A stretch of DNA of 64,000 nucleotides from Neisseria dentiae (GTDB lineage: Bacteria; Pseudomonadota; Gammaproteobacteria; Burkholderiales; Neisseriaceae), in contig NZ_JANIKQ010000009.1 of NCBI RefSeq assembly GCF_024580525.1, positions 1-64,000 on the forward strand. The letters are read 5' to 3'. Position numbers and translations under genes: made by a program. Positions 35,397 through 44,733 of this stretch are shown one piece after another; within the stretch, counting starts at the first letter, position 1; each line of letters starts with the position of its first letter. A model generated the notes under the pieces. That model searched no databases and was not told where the DNA came from. It saw only the letters and a program-made list of their open reading frames with translations.

Positions 35397-36721
35397 AAAA
35401 CAAAGCAATTAAATTTATCAAAAACAGGGATAGCCCCGTTCGGGCTGCCATGATGAACGCTAACCCGGATATTGGCAATAGCCGCGCAGCGGTTGCCGCC
35501 GTCGGCCACCACCGGCCAGCAGCGCCTTGCAAACGGCGGAACTTTGCACTCTTGTAAAATTTTCCAAACATTTTTACGACCAACGGTAGTTTGAATCACA
35601 TCATCGGCACTTGCAACCCGAATAACACATTCTTCATTTAACAATTCCTCACGGATTCCGAACGAATGCGGTTTAAGGGTAAAACCGTTTTCAGGCAGAA
35701 TATTTTTCAGACGGCCTTTCAAAACCGCCCCTTCCGCAAGCCAGGGCAGCGTGTTTTGCCAGCCTGTTTTGCGGGCGAACAAGGTATCGCGGTAGGCATA
35801 AATACTGCCCTGCGGCAGCGGCCATTCGGCCGACGCGGCTTTCATCGTGCCCAGCACCCGCGAAAAATCAGCAGTGCTTTCTGCGGCGGGCACGCCCAGT
35901 TCGTGCAGCTTGGCATAGTGCAGCAACTGCTGGCGGCGGCGCGCTTCACTCAGGGTTTTCCAGCGCGCGATGCTGAATGCGCCCGTTTCGCAAACATAGG
36001 CGTAATCCTGCGCCACGATTTCATTTAGCACGACCAGCTCGTTTTGCAGCGCGCGGATGCTGCTAACGATGTGGCGGTCTAAATGCGGCACGCGGCTGCG
36101 CCATTGCGGCAGCGCCTCGTTCCGCAGCCAATTGCGCAAAAATGCGGGGTTGCGGTTGCTGCCGTCTTCCACATAAGCCAAGCCGTGTTCGGCGGCATAG
36201 CTTTCCAAGGTTTCGCGCGACTCTGCCAGCAGCGGCCGCCAAACCTGAATCTGCCCGTTCAGCGCCCGCCGCCCGGGCATGGCCGACAGGGCGCGCAGGC
36301 CACCGCCGCGCAACGCGGCCAGCATAAAGGTTTCCACTTGGTCGTCTTGGTGGTGCGCCAATGCCAGCACATCGCAGCGGCCGTCTGAAAACACGCGGTA
36401 GCGCTGCTTGCGCGCTTCCGCTTCGATACCCAGGCGGCTTTCCTCCGCCACGGTTACTTTTTCCACCCGCAACGGCACGTTCAGCCGCCGGCACAGGCTG
36501 CGGCAGAAGTCCGCCCATTCGTCGGCCTGATCGCTCAAACCATGATGCACATGCACGGCTGTTAAGGCAAAACCGAAACGCTGTTGCAGGGCGGCGAGGG
36601 CGTGCAGCAGCACCACCGAATCCAAGCCGCCGCTCAAACCCGCTTCGATGCGGATACCGGCGGGAAAATCGTGCGGCCATGCTGCTGACAGGCGCTGCAA
36701 TAAAGGATGATGGGGTTTCAT
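35384..36721 (-). CDS. tilS: tRNA(Ile)-lysidine synthase
   Basis: The 445-residue N-type ATP pyrophosphatase converts the wobble C of tRNA-Ile(CAU) to lysidine, so that it reads AUA. The P-loop SGGLDS is at 30-35, VHVHHGLS and LALAHHQDDQVETFML follow, and the C-terminal TilS domains reach the end. Single DUS lie inside the gene (near 35710-35721 and 36380-36391). rpoE follows on the same strand after 76 bp. Confidence 0.95.
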   Translation of the reverse strand: MKPHHPLLQRLSAAWPHDFPAGIRIEAGLSGGLDSVVLLHALAALQQRFGFALTAVHVHHGLSDQADEWADFCRSLCRRLNVPLRVEKVTVAEESRLGIEAEARKQRYRVFSDGRCDVLALAHHQDDQVETFMLAALRGGGLRALSAMPGRRALNGQIQVWRPLLAESRETLESYAAEHGLAYVEDGSNRNPAFLRNWLRNEALPQWRSRVPHLDRHIVSSIRALQNELVVLNEIVAQDYAYVCETGAFSIARWKTLSEARRRQQLLHYAKLHELGVPAAESTADFSRVLGTMKAASAEWPLPQGSIYAYRDTLFARKTGWQNTLPWLAEGAVLKGRLKNILPENGFTLKPHSFGIREELLNEECVIRVASADDVIQTTVGRKNVWKILQECKVPPFARRCWPVVADGGNRCAAIANIRVSVHHGSPNGAIPVFDKFNCFVLEPK

Positions 36722-36748
36722 GGGTTGGAACCGCTGTGGTAGAAAAAA

Positions 36749-36776
36749 AGGCCGTCTGAAACGTTTCAGACGGTCT
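36749..36776 (-). terminator. DUS-pair terminator of the Na/Pi cotransporter gene
   Basis: AGGCCGTCTGAAA and TTTCAGACGGTCT pair (one G-T) six bases after the stop, just upstream of tilS. Confidence 0.75.
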
Positions 36777-36781
36777 CTATT

Positions 36782-38569
36782 TTACACAAATGCTTCTTGC
36801 TGTTCTTGATAACGAACGGATTCCGAGCCTGTGAGATTGATGATTTCCTGCACACCCAAACCGATACGGCGGGCGTAGTTGATGTCGTTCATCAGTGACG
36901 AGGTTTCCCAACCGCCGATTTCTTTTTTACGCAGTTTTACCAGCGTGCGGGCACGGAAACTTTCCAATGTGTCGATATGCTTCGCCAGCGCCGCCGCCTG
37001 CCCGAACCATTCTTCGGAATAGGCGGCCAGCGCGCTGATGCGGCGGAACAGCACCAGTGTTTTAAACAGGTGGCGGCGCAGGCGCATGTAGTCGCGAAAC
37101 ACGGGCGAATCGGGCTTTTGCAGATGCAGCTGCATATTCTTCTGCAAGTGTTTGCTTTCTTTCACGATTTCAACCATCTGAAATGCCGCCGTATAAGCGG
37201 TGGAAAGCTGTTGCTGCTGCTCTTCGCCCTCCATATCGATTTTGCTGGCGAAATCCAACACTTCGCTGTACAGCGGCTTGATTTGGCTTTCATACAGCGC
37301 CTGCGCGTCGAGGTTCAGCGGCGGCTTGGGCGGCGGCAGTTCTTCGTCGGCATCGGTTTGCTCTTCATAGAGTTTATCAACCGGAATAAACAGAACGTGG
37401 CAGATAGCCTCCAAACTTACCGCGTTCAGATGGCCTATTTCTTTAAACACCGAACGAATGGCGGTGTCGCCAGAGCGCAGCATATTGTGGTTCAAATACA
37501 ATGCCCGCACAGGCTGGTGGCCGTCGGGCAGCAGATGGCCGTCCGCTTCTTTTTCGGGCAACCATTTGATAAGCTGCCGCGCCAACCGCTCTTGCAGCTT
37601 CCAAAACACCGCCAAACCCAAGCCGTTAAACAAGGTGTGGAACAAAGCCAGTTGCAGCAGGCCGCCCATACCGGTCAACCCCGCCGTAAACGTTACCAGC
37701 TTGGTGAGCGGCAGCCACAACAGCAGCGACAACACCGCCGTTACCACGTTGAACAGCAAATGCGCCAGCGCCAGCCGCTGTCCGCTGCGGTCGCTGCCGA
37801 GCATGCCCACAAACGCGGTGGAAATGCTGCTGCCCACGTTTGAGCCTATGGCGATGGCAAAGCCCTGCGCCACGCTGATCTGCCCGGCCGCCAACGCCGC
37901 CAGCGTTAAAATCAGAGTGGCGTGCGAAGACTGCAAAACAATGGTTAAAAACAGGCCGATGGTGCTGAAAATGGCGATTTCGGCCACGCCGCCCGCCTGC
38001 ACGGATGAAAAATCCACCTGCCCGCCCAAGGCCTGAAAGCCGTCTTTAATCGCATCGATACCCAAAAAAATCAAGGCTATGCCCACTAAAACGCGGCCTA
38101 TGGTTTTGCCTTTATTGTTTAGAAAACCTGCCAGAATGCCGAACACCAGCATGGGCACGGCCACGGGGCTGAGACTGATGCTCTGCCCCGCCATCGCCAG
38201 CAGCCAGATACCGCTGGTGGCACCCAGATTGGTGCCCAAAATCACGGCGATACCGCCCGCCAGCGTAATCAGGCCGGTGCTTAGAAACGCGATGGTCAGC
38301 AGCGAAACCAGCGTGCTTGATTGCAGGATAAAGGTGGCGCCTATGCCGAACAGCAAGCCTTTGGCGGGCGTGGACGTGCTTTTCGCCATCAGGCGCTCCA
38401 GCGTGCCGCCCGCCGCATTGCGCAAACCTTCTTCGATACACTGCATACCGAACAGAAACAGCGCCAGGCCGTAACACAGTTTCAGCCACGGCGCGCTATA
38501 CCAGAAACTGTATGCCAACGCCGCCAGCAAAGCGGCGGTTAGCACGGGTTTGAACAGATTGCTTTTCAT
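36782..38569 (-). CDS. Na+/phosphate cotransporter family protein with PhoU-like domain
   Basis: The 595-residue protein has a membrane half (about 1-330) with two Na/Pi cotransport repeats, each with a Gln-Ser-Ser motif (ILQSSTLVSLL near 80 and VLQSSHATLIL near 212), and a cytoplasmic helical PhoU-like half (about 380-570). It should import phosphate with sodium. GGAGAA precedes the ATG. It stands downstream of nlpD, where many related bacteria have rpoS. Confidence 0.88.
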   Translation of the reverse strand: MKSNLFKPVLTAALLAALAYSFWYSAPWLKLCYGLALFLFGMQCIEEGLRNAAGGTLERLMAKSTSTPAKGLLFGIGATFILQSSTLVSLLTIAFLSTGLITLAGGIAVILGTNLGATSGIWLLAMAGQSISLSPVAVPMLVFGILAGFLNNKGKTIGRVLVGIALIFLGIDAIKDGFQALGGQVDFSSVQAGGVAEIAIFSTIGLFLTIVLQSSHATLILTLAALAAGQISVAQGFAIAIGSNVGSSISTAFVGMLGSDRSGQRLALAHLLFNVVTAVLSLLLWLPLTKLVTFTAGLTGMGGLLQLALFHTLFNGLGLAVFWKLQERLARQLIKWLPEKEADGHLLPDGHQPVRALYLNHNMLRSGDTAIRSVFKEIGHLNAVSLEAICHVLFIPVDKLYEEQTDADEELPPPKPPLNLDAQALYESQIKPLYSEVLDFASKIDMEGEEQQQQLSTAYTAAFQMVEIVKESKHLQKNMQLHLQKPDSPVFRDYMRLRRHLFKTLVLFRRISALAAYSEEWFGQAAALAKHIDTLESFRARTLVKLRKKEIGGWETSSLMNDINYARRIGLGVQEIINLTGSESVRYQEQQEAFV

Positions 38570-38708
38570 GTTTTCTCCGAAAACAAACGGTATGTTGTTA
38601 TGATTTTTTTAAGGATATTTCCAAGCGGTTTCTTTGTTTTTTCAGACGGCCTCAAGCCTCACGCAACCGCCACACATTCAAACGCGATATTTTAACAGAA
38701 ACATACAA

Positions 38709-38736
38709 AAGGCCGTCTGAAAATTCAGACGGCCTC
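38709..38736 (-). terminator. DUS-pair terminator of surE-pcm-nlpD
   Basis: AGGCCGTCTGAA and TTCAGACGGCCT pair 20 bp beyond the nlpD stop. Confidence 0.75.
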
Positions 38737-38755
38737 GTTAGAAAACACGGTTGTA

Positions 38756-39730
38756 TCAGAACGCAACAAACTGGGTCGGGTTAACCGGTTTGCCGTTTTG
38801 GCGCACCTCGAAATGCAGCTTGGTGCGGTCGGCGTCGCTGTTACCCATGCGGGCGATGGTTTGGCCGCGTTTCACGGTTTGGCCTTCTTTCACCAGCAGG
38901 TTTTGGTTATGGCCGTAAGCGGTTAAAAAGGTTTGGTTGTGCTGCACAATCACCAGGTTGCCGTAACCGCGCAAGCCCGAGCCGGCATATACCACTTTGC
39001 CGTCGGCCGCAGAAACCACCGCCTGGCCGGCTTGGCCGGAGATATCTACGCCTTTGCTGTTGCCGCCGAACTGGGTGATGATGTTACCCGCCGTGGGGCG
39101 CTGCCAAGTGATGCCGGAAACCGTGCGTACGCCGCCGGTCGATACCGAGGGGGTTTTGGCGGGGCCGCTGGCCTGCGGGCGCTGCTGTGTCCGGGCATAA
39201 TCGGTATTAGAGGGTGCTGAAGGCGTTGAAGATGCGGGCGGTGTGGCGGGTTTGGACGCCGTGGCGGCAGGTGCGGAGTAGCCGGCCGGTTTCACGCGCA
39301 GGTTTTGGCCTACGCTGATGGTGTTGTCGGGGCCGAGGTTGTTCCACTCGCGCAGGTTGTCTTGGGTGATGTTGTAGCGTTTGGCGATGTTGTAAACGGT
39401 GTCGCCGCGCACCACGGTGTGCGTGGCGGCATTGATGTCAACGGGCGCGTTAGAAGGAATATACGCACCGCCGCCGCTCACAGGTGCGGCGGGAGCCGCC
39501 GGTGCGGATGCCTGCGGGTTGTAGGGTTCGGGGGCCGCGCTGGCCCCTGCCGCATTCGGGTCGTAAGGTGTGGCGCCGTAGGGGTTGCTCTGCGCCGACG
39601 TGCCGGAAGCAGCACCGCCGGATGCCGTGCCTGCGGTTACGGGGGCGGCAGGCTGCTGGAACCATGAACACGCGCCCAGCATCAATACCAAAGCTGCCGA
39701 GCCGGTGCGGAATGCGGTTTTTTTCAACAT
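38756..39730 (-). CDS. nlpD: NlpD-like LysM/M23 lipoprotein
   Basis: The 324-residue lipoprotein has a lipobox ending at C21 (LMLGAC), a Pro/Ala/Ser-rich linker, one LysM domain (about 103-150, THTVVRGDTVYNIAKRYNIT), a second linker, and an M23 domain (about 215-320). The first metal motif is NSKGVD where active M23 enzymes have HxGxD, so it is probably not a peptidase but an amidase activator in septum splitting, as NlpD/EnvC are. AGAAGG precedes the ATG. It follows pcm by 128 bp. Confidence 0.9.
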   Translation of the reverse strand: MLKKTAFRTGSAALVLMLGACSWFQQPAAPVTAGTASGGAASGTSAQSNPYGATPYDPNAAGASAAPEPYNPQASAPAAPAAPVSGGGAYIPSNAPVDINAATHTVVRGDTVYNIAKRYNITQDNLREWNNLGPDNTISVGQNLRVKPAGYSAPAATASKPATPPASSTPSAPSNTDYARTQQRPQASGPAKTPSVSTGGVRTVSGITWQRPTAGNIITQFGGNSKGVDISGQAGQAVVSAADGKVVYAGSGLRGYGNLVIVQHNQTFLTAYGHNQNLLVKEGQTVKRGQTIARMGNSDADRTKLHFEVRQNGKPVNPTQFVAF

Positions 39731-39858
39731 AATCTGTATTACCTTCTGTTTTGTTTGGTTTAAGTTCGGAATCGGGGCATATCATAATCAAATTATGCCC
39801 CTTTCTACAAGTTTTTGCGTGTTAAGAAGTATTCGGATGCCATCCGGCGCCAGGCCGG

Positions 39859-40518
39859 TTAAACGTCCATACCGCTGACCAGCGGCACGAAATTGGCTTC
39901 CTGCACGCAGGTTTCGCGGTAGCCTTGCGGTGTTTTTTCAATCAGCCACAGATATTGGATGCCGCCCTCGTCGAGCGGCAGCACCATGCGCCCGCCGATG
40001 GCGAGCTGCTGCAACAGCGCCAGCGGGATTTCGGTGGGCGCGGCGGTAACGAGAATGCCGTCAAACGGCGCCACTTCGGGCAGCCCGAGATAACCATCGC
40101 CGCACACCAACCGTGCTTTGGCCAGCAAGCCGGCCGCGCGCAGGTGCTGTTTGGCACGCTCGTGCAGCGGGCGCAGGCGCTCCACCGAGAAGATTTCCGG
40201 CAATTCCAACGCCAGCAGCACGGCCGTCTGATAGCCGCAGCCGGTGCCGATTTCCAGCACGCGACGCATGTTTTGTGGGGTGTTTCCCAATAATAGTTCC
40301 GTCATCTTGGCAACGGTGTAGGGTTGGGAAATGGTTTGCCCCAAGCCCAGCGGCAGCGACATTTCGTCGTAGGCGCGGGTTTGCAGGGCTTCTTCTACAA
40401 ACAGGTGGCGCGGCACCCTGCCCATGGCCTGCAACACCAGCGGCCCGATGCCCATTTGCGCGAGGCGGTCGGTCATGCGGCGGCGGCGGTTTTCAAAACC
40501 TGTCCAGTTGGTGTGCAT
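39859..40518 (-). CDS. pcm: Protein-L-isoaspartate O-methyltransferase
   Basis: The 219-residue SAM enzyme repairs isoaspartyl residues. LPLGLGQTISQPYTVAKM near 61-78 and VLEIGTGCGYQTAVLL are the family motifs. The start at MHTNWT overlaps the surE stop by one base (TGATG), indicating coupled translation; the frame is open a further 120 codons, but that stretch is inside surE and has no Pcm-like residues. Confidence 0.95.
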   Translation of the reverse strand: MHTNWTGFENRRRRMTDRLAQMGIGPLVLQAMGRVPRHLFVEEALQTRAYDEMSLPLGLGQTISQPYTVAKMTELLLGNTPQNMRRVLEIGTGCGYQTAVLLALELPEIFSVERLRPLHERAKQHLRAAGLLAKARLVCGDGYLGLPEVAPFDGILVTAAPTEIPLALLQQLAIGGRMVLPLDEGGIQYLWLIEKTPQGYRETCVQEANFVPLVSGMDV

Positions 40519-41270
40519 CAGGGCATCGCTCCCTGCCAAAAACCTGCCACGCCTGCCATGGTGTCGTAGTCGGTCAGGTCGATTTGCAGCGGCGTAACCG
40601 TGATGTAGCCCGCCTCGCTCTCGGCGAAATCGGTGCCGTTTTCGCGGTCGGAAATATCGCCGACCGGGCCTATCCAATAAACCGCTTCTCCGCGCGGGTT
40701 GCGCGCGGGCACCACGTTCTGCACATGGTGGCGGCGGCCCAAACGGGTGATTTTGCAGCCCTGGATATCTTCGGGGGCGACGGCGGGAATGTTCACATTC
40801 CATAAAACCGGCTGTTCGGGCGGATTTTTCAGCAGGTGCGACAACATAATCCAAGCGGCTTTTTCGGCGGTTTCCCAATAGCGGCCGCTGAAATCGTTAA
40901 GCGAAAAGGCCACGGCGGGAATGCCGAGCAGGTAGGCTTCGGTTGCCGCCGCCACGGTGCCCGAATAGAGCGTGTCGTCGCCCATATTGGCGCCGTTGTT
41001 GATGCCCGACAAAACCAGATCGGGCTTGAACTCGGGCAGCGCGTGCAGGGCGAGGTGGATGCAGTCGGTGGGCGTGCCGCTCACATAATAAAAGCCGTTG
41101 TCGGCTTCGCGCATATGCAGCGGGCGGTCAAGCGTGAGCGAATTGCTCACGCCGCTGCGGTCGCGCTCGGGCGCCACCACGCGCACATTGGCAAATTCCG
41201 CCGCCACCCGCGCCAAAATGGCGATGCCGGGCGCAAGATAGCCGTCGTCGTTACAAATCAGAATATTCAT
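40518..41270 (-). CDS. surE: 5'-nucleotidase SurE
   Basis: The 250-residue metal-dependent phosphatase acts on nucleoside 5'- and 3'-monophosphates and short polyphosphate. [14 protein letters not shown] at the N-terminus has the metal-binding DD pair; NSLTLDRPL and [23 protein letters not shown] are intact. It is the first gene of surE-pcm-nlpD, an order shared with many proteobacteria. Confidence 0.97.
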   Translation of the reverse strand: MNILICNDDGYLAPGIAILARVAAEFANVRVVAPERDRSGVSNSLTLDRPLHMREADNGFYYVSGTPTDCIHLALHALPEFKPDLVLSGINNGANMGDDTLYSGTVAAATEAYLLGIPAVAFSLNDFSGRYWETAEKAAWIMLSHLLKNPPEQPVLWNVNIPAVAPEDIQGCKITRLGRRHHVQNVVPARNPRGEAVYWIGPVGDISDRENGTDFAESEAGYITVTPLQIDLTDYDTMAGVAGFWQGAMP

Positions 41271-41422
41271 GGTTGACCTTATTTTCAGACGGCCTCAATT
41301 TTACTGGCAGGCTCGGGGGTTGTCTATTTCGCCGGCATCGCCCGCCGATGTTTACGGCAAACCCGACAGGCCGTCTGAAACGGGTATAATCAGGCAACTT
41401 CACCATCTGCACCCATCTTCAA

Positions 41423-42571
41423 ATGGACTACGAAATTCTGATTATCGGCGGCGGTTTGGTCGGCGCCGCCGCCGCCGTTGCCCTCAAACGGCAGGGGCGC
41501 AATGTGGCGCTGGTTGAAATCCGCCCGCCCGCAACCGACTCCGCCTTTCTCGAAAACGGCTGGGACGCGCGTATTTATGCCGTCAGCCCCGCCAACCAGG
41601 CTTTTTTGCAATCGCTGGATGCGTGGCCGTCTGAAAGCCGCGTGCAGGCGGTGCGGCGTATGGACGTACGCGGCGACAACGGCGGCCGCATCGAATTTAA
41701 CGCCGCCGATGCCGACGTGCCGCGCCTCACGTCGATTATCGAAAACCGCTGGCTGCTGGCGGCGTTGTGGCGGCAGATACGCACACTGGGCATCCCCGTG
41801 ATTACCGAAGCCGCCGCTTCGCTCGCCACCGATATTCAGACGGCCTCGCTCACGCTGCAAAGCGGCGCGGTGCTCACGGCCAAATTGGTTATCGGTGCCG
41901 ACGGCGCCGGTTCGTGGGTGCGCACGCAAGCCGGCATCGCGGTTAAGGAAACGCCTTACGCCCAACACGGCGTGGTGGCGAACTTTCACACCGAACTCGA
42001 CCACGGCGGCACGGCCTTCCAATGGTTTGCAGGCGGCGACGTGCTGGCCTACCTGCCCCTGCCCGGCCGCAAAATCTCCATCGTTTGGAGCACCGGCGAA
42101 CCCGAACGGTTAACCGCGCTCGCTCCCGAAGATTTGGCCGCCGCCGTTACCGAAAAAGGCGGCGGCGTGCTCGGCACACTCTCGCCGCTCTCGCCCGCGT
42201 TTGCCTTCGACTTGGTGCTGCGCCGCCCCGAAACCACCGTGGCGCAGCGCGTGATGCTGATCGGCGACGCCGCCCACACCATCCACCCGCTGGCCGGGCA
42301 AGGCGTGAACTTGGGCTTCGGCGACGTGATTGAGTTTGCGCGCATCAGCCGCCACGCGCCCGACGCAGGCGCGCACCAGCTGCTGAAACGTTATGCGCAA
42401 AACCGTTTGGAGCCGGTACGCACCATGCAGCTCGGCTGCGACGGCCTGTTCCGCCTGTTCGGCACGCAAACCCTGCCCGCCCTGCCCTGGCTGCGCAATG
42501 CGGGGCTGAATCTGGTTAACGCCGCGCCGCTGCTGAAACACCGCTTAATCAAACACGCGATGGGTTTGTAA
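41423..42571 (+). CDS. Ubiquinone biosynthesis FAD-dependent hydroxylase (UbiH/UbiF family)
   Basis: The 382-residue flavoprotein has the N-terminal GGGLVG loop (9-14), the middle GADGAGS motif, and GDAAHTIHPLAGQGVNLGFGD near 283-303, the COQ6/UbiH signature. It adds a hydroxyl to the ubiquinone ring. Which ring position (UbiH, UbiF or UbiI type) cannot be told by eye. It has its own short upstream region, opposite surE. Confidence 0.88.
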   Translation: MDYEILIIGGGLVGAAAAVALKRQGRNVALVEIRPPATDSAFLENGWDARIYAVSPANQAFLQSLDAWPSESRVQAVRRMDVRGDNGGRIEFNAADADVPRLTSIIENRWLLAALWRQIRTLGIPVITEAAASLATDIQTASLTLQSGAVLTAKLVIGADGAGSWVRTQAGIAVKETPYAQHGVVANFHTELDHGGTAFQWFAGGDVLAYLPLPGRKISIVWSTGEPERLTALAPEDLAAAVTEKGGGVLGTLSPLSPAFAFDLVLRRPETTVAQRVMLIGDAAHTIHPLAGQGVNLGFGDVIEFARISRHAPDAGAHQLLKRYAQNRLEPVRTMQLGCDGLFRLFGTQTLPALPWLRNAGLNLVNAAPLLKHRLIKHAMGL

Positions 42572-42618
42572 GGCCGGAAACCTTTGCGAAATTCAACACC
42601 GACTGCCAAACCTGTTCC

Positions 42619-42647
42619 GTCATACTCGGGCTTGTCCCGAGTATGAC
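42619..42647. repeat. Palindromic repeat C, single hairpin copy
   Basis: GTCATACTCGGG and CCCGAGTATGAC pair across CTTGT, a perfect 12-bp stem between the hydroxylase gene and the convergent pirin gene. Confidence 0.75.
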
Positions 42648-42703
42648 GCAGATTTTTTAAGCTGTTGAAATTTAGTGGCTTAAAAAATCTCGGTTGATAC
42701 AAA

Positions 42704-42743
42704 AAGGCCGTCTGAAAACACAAAATTCGTTTTCAGACGGCCT
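42704..42743. terminator. DUS-pair terminator of the pirin gene
   Basis: AAGGCCGTCTGAAAAC and GTTTTCAGACGGCCTT pair just beyond the pirin stop at 42757; it can also serve the convergent hydroxylase gene. Confidence 0.8.
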
Positions 42744-42756
42744 TGATTATTCAATA

Positions 42757-43629
42757 TTAATGAATGCTGCCGAACCTGCCGCTGTTGAAATCGTTGATGG
42801 CTTCGCGGATTTCTTCGGCGGTGTTCATCACAAACGGGCCGTAACCCACCACCGGCTCGGCAATCGGCACGCCGGAGAGCAGCAGGATTTTCACTTCTTC
42901 GCTGCCTGCGGCAATGCGCACTTCGCCGCCACCGTTTTCAAAGCCGACCAACTGGCCCGCACCCGCTTGGTCTTTGCCGTTGAGGGTTACGTTGCCCCGC
43001 AGCACCACCAGCGAAAGGCTGTGGTTTGCAGGCACGCTGATAACGGCTTCTTTACCGGCGTTCACCACCACATCCCACACGTTCATTTCAGTGAACGTTT
43101 CGGCCGCACCTTTCACGCCTTCGTAATCGCCGGCAATCAGGCGCAGGTGGCCGGCGTTGTCGGGCAGCGCCACCACGGGGATATTTTCTTTGGCCAGATG
43201 CTGGTAGCGGGCCGGGGTGTTTTTATCTTTGGCGGGCAGGTTCACCCACAATTGCACCATTTCAAACATACCGCCGTTTTTGCTGAATGCTTCGGAATGG
43301 AACTCTTCGTGAATGATGCCTGCACCGGCGGTCATCCATTGCACGTCGCCTTCTTTGATCACACCGCCGCCGCCGCTGGAATCGCGGTGCGCCACCTCGC
43401 CCTGATAGGCGATGGTTACGGTTTCAAAGCCTTTGTGCGGGTGCTGGCCGACACCGCGCGGGCTGGAAATCCTGTCCGGCTCGAACACGCGCGGGGCGGC
43501 GTAGTCGAGCATCAGAAACGGGTCGGTGCCGCGGTCTTCGCCCATGTGGGAAAACAGGGGCTGCACCAGAAAGCCGTCGCCCACCCAGTGTTGGCTGTTG
43601 GCACGGTAGATTTGTTTAACGTTACGCAT
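42757..43629 (-). CDS. Pirin family protein
   Basis: The 290-residue bicupin has GVGQHPHKGFETVTIAYQGEVAHRDS near 57-82 with the metal-binding His residues and a Glu, and GAGIIHEEFHSE. Some bacterial pirins are quercetin dioxygenases or modulate metabolism; the role here is unknown. GAAAGGAAA precedes the ATG at MRNVKQ, chosen over a Met ten codons earlier. It lies 52 bp downstream of the DUF896 gene on the same strand, and an HxlR regulator is divergent from that pair. Confidence 0.9.
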   Translation of the reverse strand: MRNVKQIYRANSQHWVGDGFLVQPLFSHMGEDRGTDPFLMLDYAAPRVFEPDRISSPRGVGQHPHKGFETVTIAYQGEVAHRDSSGGGGVIKEGDVQWMTAGAGIIHEEFHSEAFSKNGGMFEMVQLWVNLPAKDKNTPARYQHLAKENIPVVALPDNAGHLRLIAGDYEGVKGAAETFTEMNVWDVVVNAGKEAVISVPANHSLSLVVLRGNVTLNGKDQAGAGQLVGFENGGGEVRIAAGSEEVKILLLSGVPIAEPVVGYGPFVMNTAEEIREAINDFNSGRFGSIH

Positions 43630-43681
43630 TTGGTTTCCTTTCGATATTGTAATAATCAATAATTCATTATTCGGGAGGCGG

Positions 43682-43915
43682 TTACCGAACCTGCATGCCG
43701 GCGGCCTGTGCTTCGCGCAGCTTGGCGGGGGTAACGTCGTTGCCTTCGGTGTCGATAACGGTTAGTGTAGACAGCATATTGGTGAGCTGGCCGCACACTT
43801 TGCCGATATAGGCTTGGCGCAAAACCGCGCGTTCGGCCAGCTCCGCTTCGGTTAAGCCGGCGGTTTTGGCTTTGCGGGCCAGTTCGTTGATGCGGTCTAA
43901 TTCTGCGATACGCAT
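43682..43915 (-). CDS. DUF896 family protein
   Basis: The 77-residue helical protein reads IAELDRINELARKAKTAG then LTEAELAERAVLRQAYI, the DUF896 (YnzC-like) pattern best known in Firmicutes. Its role is unknown. GAAAGGAG precedes the ATG at MRIAEL. It is the leading gene of a two-gene unit with pirin and diverges from the HxlR regulator gene. Confidence 0.82.
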   Translation of the reverse strand: MRIAELDRINELARKAKTAGLTEAELAERAVLRQAYIGKVCGQLTNMLSTLTVIDTEGNDVTPAKLREAQAAGMQVR

Positions 43916-43938
43916 GATGCGCTCCTTTCGTTTGGTTT

Positions 43939-43967
43939 GGCCGTCTGAAACCGTTTCAGACGGCCTT
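43939..43967. terminator. DUS pair upstream of DUF896
   Basis: GGCCGTCTGAAA and TTTCAGACGGCC pair across two bases 24 bp upstream of the DUF896 start. On the plus strand it is followed by TTTTG. Its position upstream of both neighbouring genes makes the purpose unclear. Confidence 0.4.
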
Positions 43968-44000
43968 TTGTTTATCATTCATGCCTGCAAATTTTTATTA

Positions 44001-44100
44001 GCAGAAAAAACTTATTTTCGGAACGAGGCAGCAAGCCGCAGACAGTACAATTAGTACGACAAGGCGCAGCAACGAAGTGCCGGAAATAAAGTTTTTTTGC
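44001..44100. repeat. Correia-like repeat element with unusual ends
   Basis: The core GCCGCAGACAGTACAATTAG and the following TACGACAAGGCGCAGCAACG closely resemble the inner part of the Neisseria Correia repeat (CREE). The ends do not: they are an imperfect inverted pair GCAGAAAAAACTTATTTTCGG / CCGGAAATAAAGTTTTTTTGC instead of TATAGTGGATTAA. It lies in the control region between DUF896 and the HxlR gene. Confidence 0.65.
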
Positions 44101-44120
44101 TATAGGCTTTTTGTTTCGTT

Positions 44121-44172
44121 AGGCGTATTATACGCAGTACAAATATTTATACAAGTACGCACATTTTGTATA
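44121..44172. promoter_or_regulatory. AT-rich dyads before the HxlR gene
   Basis: CGTATTATACG (44121-44131 region) is a perfect odd-centred palindrome, followed by GTAC-flanked AAATATTTATACAA and TTGTATACTG. HxlR regulators often bind such sites by their own promoter. The exact bounds are uncertain. Confidence 0.4.
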
Positions 44173-44203
44173 CTGTTAAACCCAAGAACAAAAAGGACAC
44201 GAT

Positions 44204-44566
44204 ATGCAACAGCCTACCCGAGAATACGAAACCTGCTGCCCCGTGGTGGCCACGCTAGACATTATCGGCGGAAAATGGAAAGTTTTGATTTTATACCATT
44301 TAAACACCCAAACCCGCCGCTTCAACGAATTGCAGCGGCTGATGCCCGCCATAACCCAGCGTATGCTCACGCTGCAACTGCGCGAACTCGAAAACGACGG
44401 CATCGTGCACCGCGAAGTGTATCCGCAAGTGCCGCCGAAGGTGGAATATTCGCTCACCGAATTCGGCCTCACGCTGATGCCCGTTATCGAAGCCATGCAC
44501 CGCTGGGGGCAGGAATATGCCGCCGAATGCGTGAAACATCAAAAAACAACCGACCATGCCGTCTGA
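44204..44566 (+). CDS. HxlR-family winged-helix transcriptional regulator
   Basis: The 120-residue DNA-binding protein has the HxlR pattern [45 protein letters not shown] and [19 protein letters not shown]. Two Cys residues near the N-terminus (about 9-10) could sense thiol-reactive signals, as in YodB-type relatives. AAGGAC precedes the ATG. The divergent DUF896-pirin unit is its likely target (inference from position). Confidence 0.9.
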   Translation: MQQPTREYETCCPVVATLDIIGGKWKVLILYHLNTQTRRFNELQRLMPAITQRMLTLQLRELENDGIVHREVYPQVPPKVEYSLTEFGLTLMPVIEAMHRWGQEYAAECVKHQKTTDHAV

Positions 44567-44733
44567 AAACGGCTTGGCCATCAGCTTTTCTGATGAAAGC
44601 CATTAAAATAAATAATTTTACAAAAAACAGCATCTTACAATAAATTCGGCAGGCTTTTTTGCTGCGGATGCGCCGCCAGATGCGGCCATAGCGCGCAGCC
44701 GGCACACCACAATAACATACCAAAGGAGAAACC

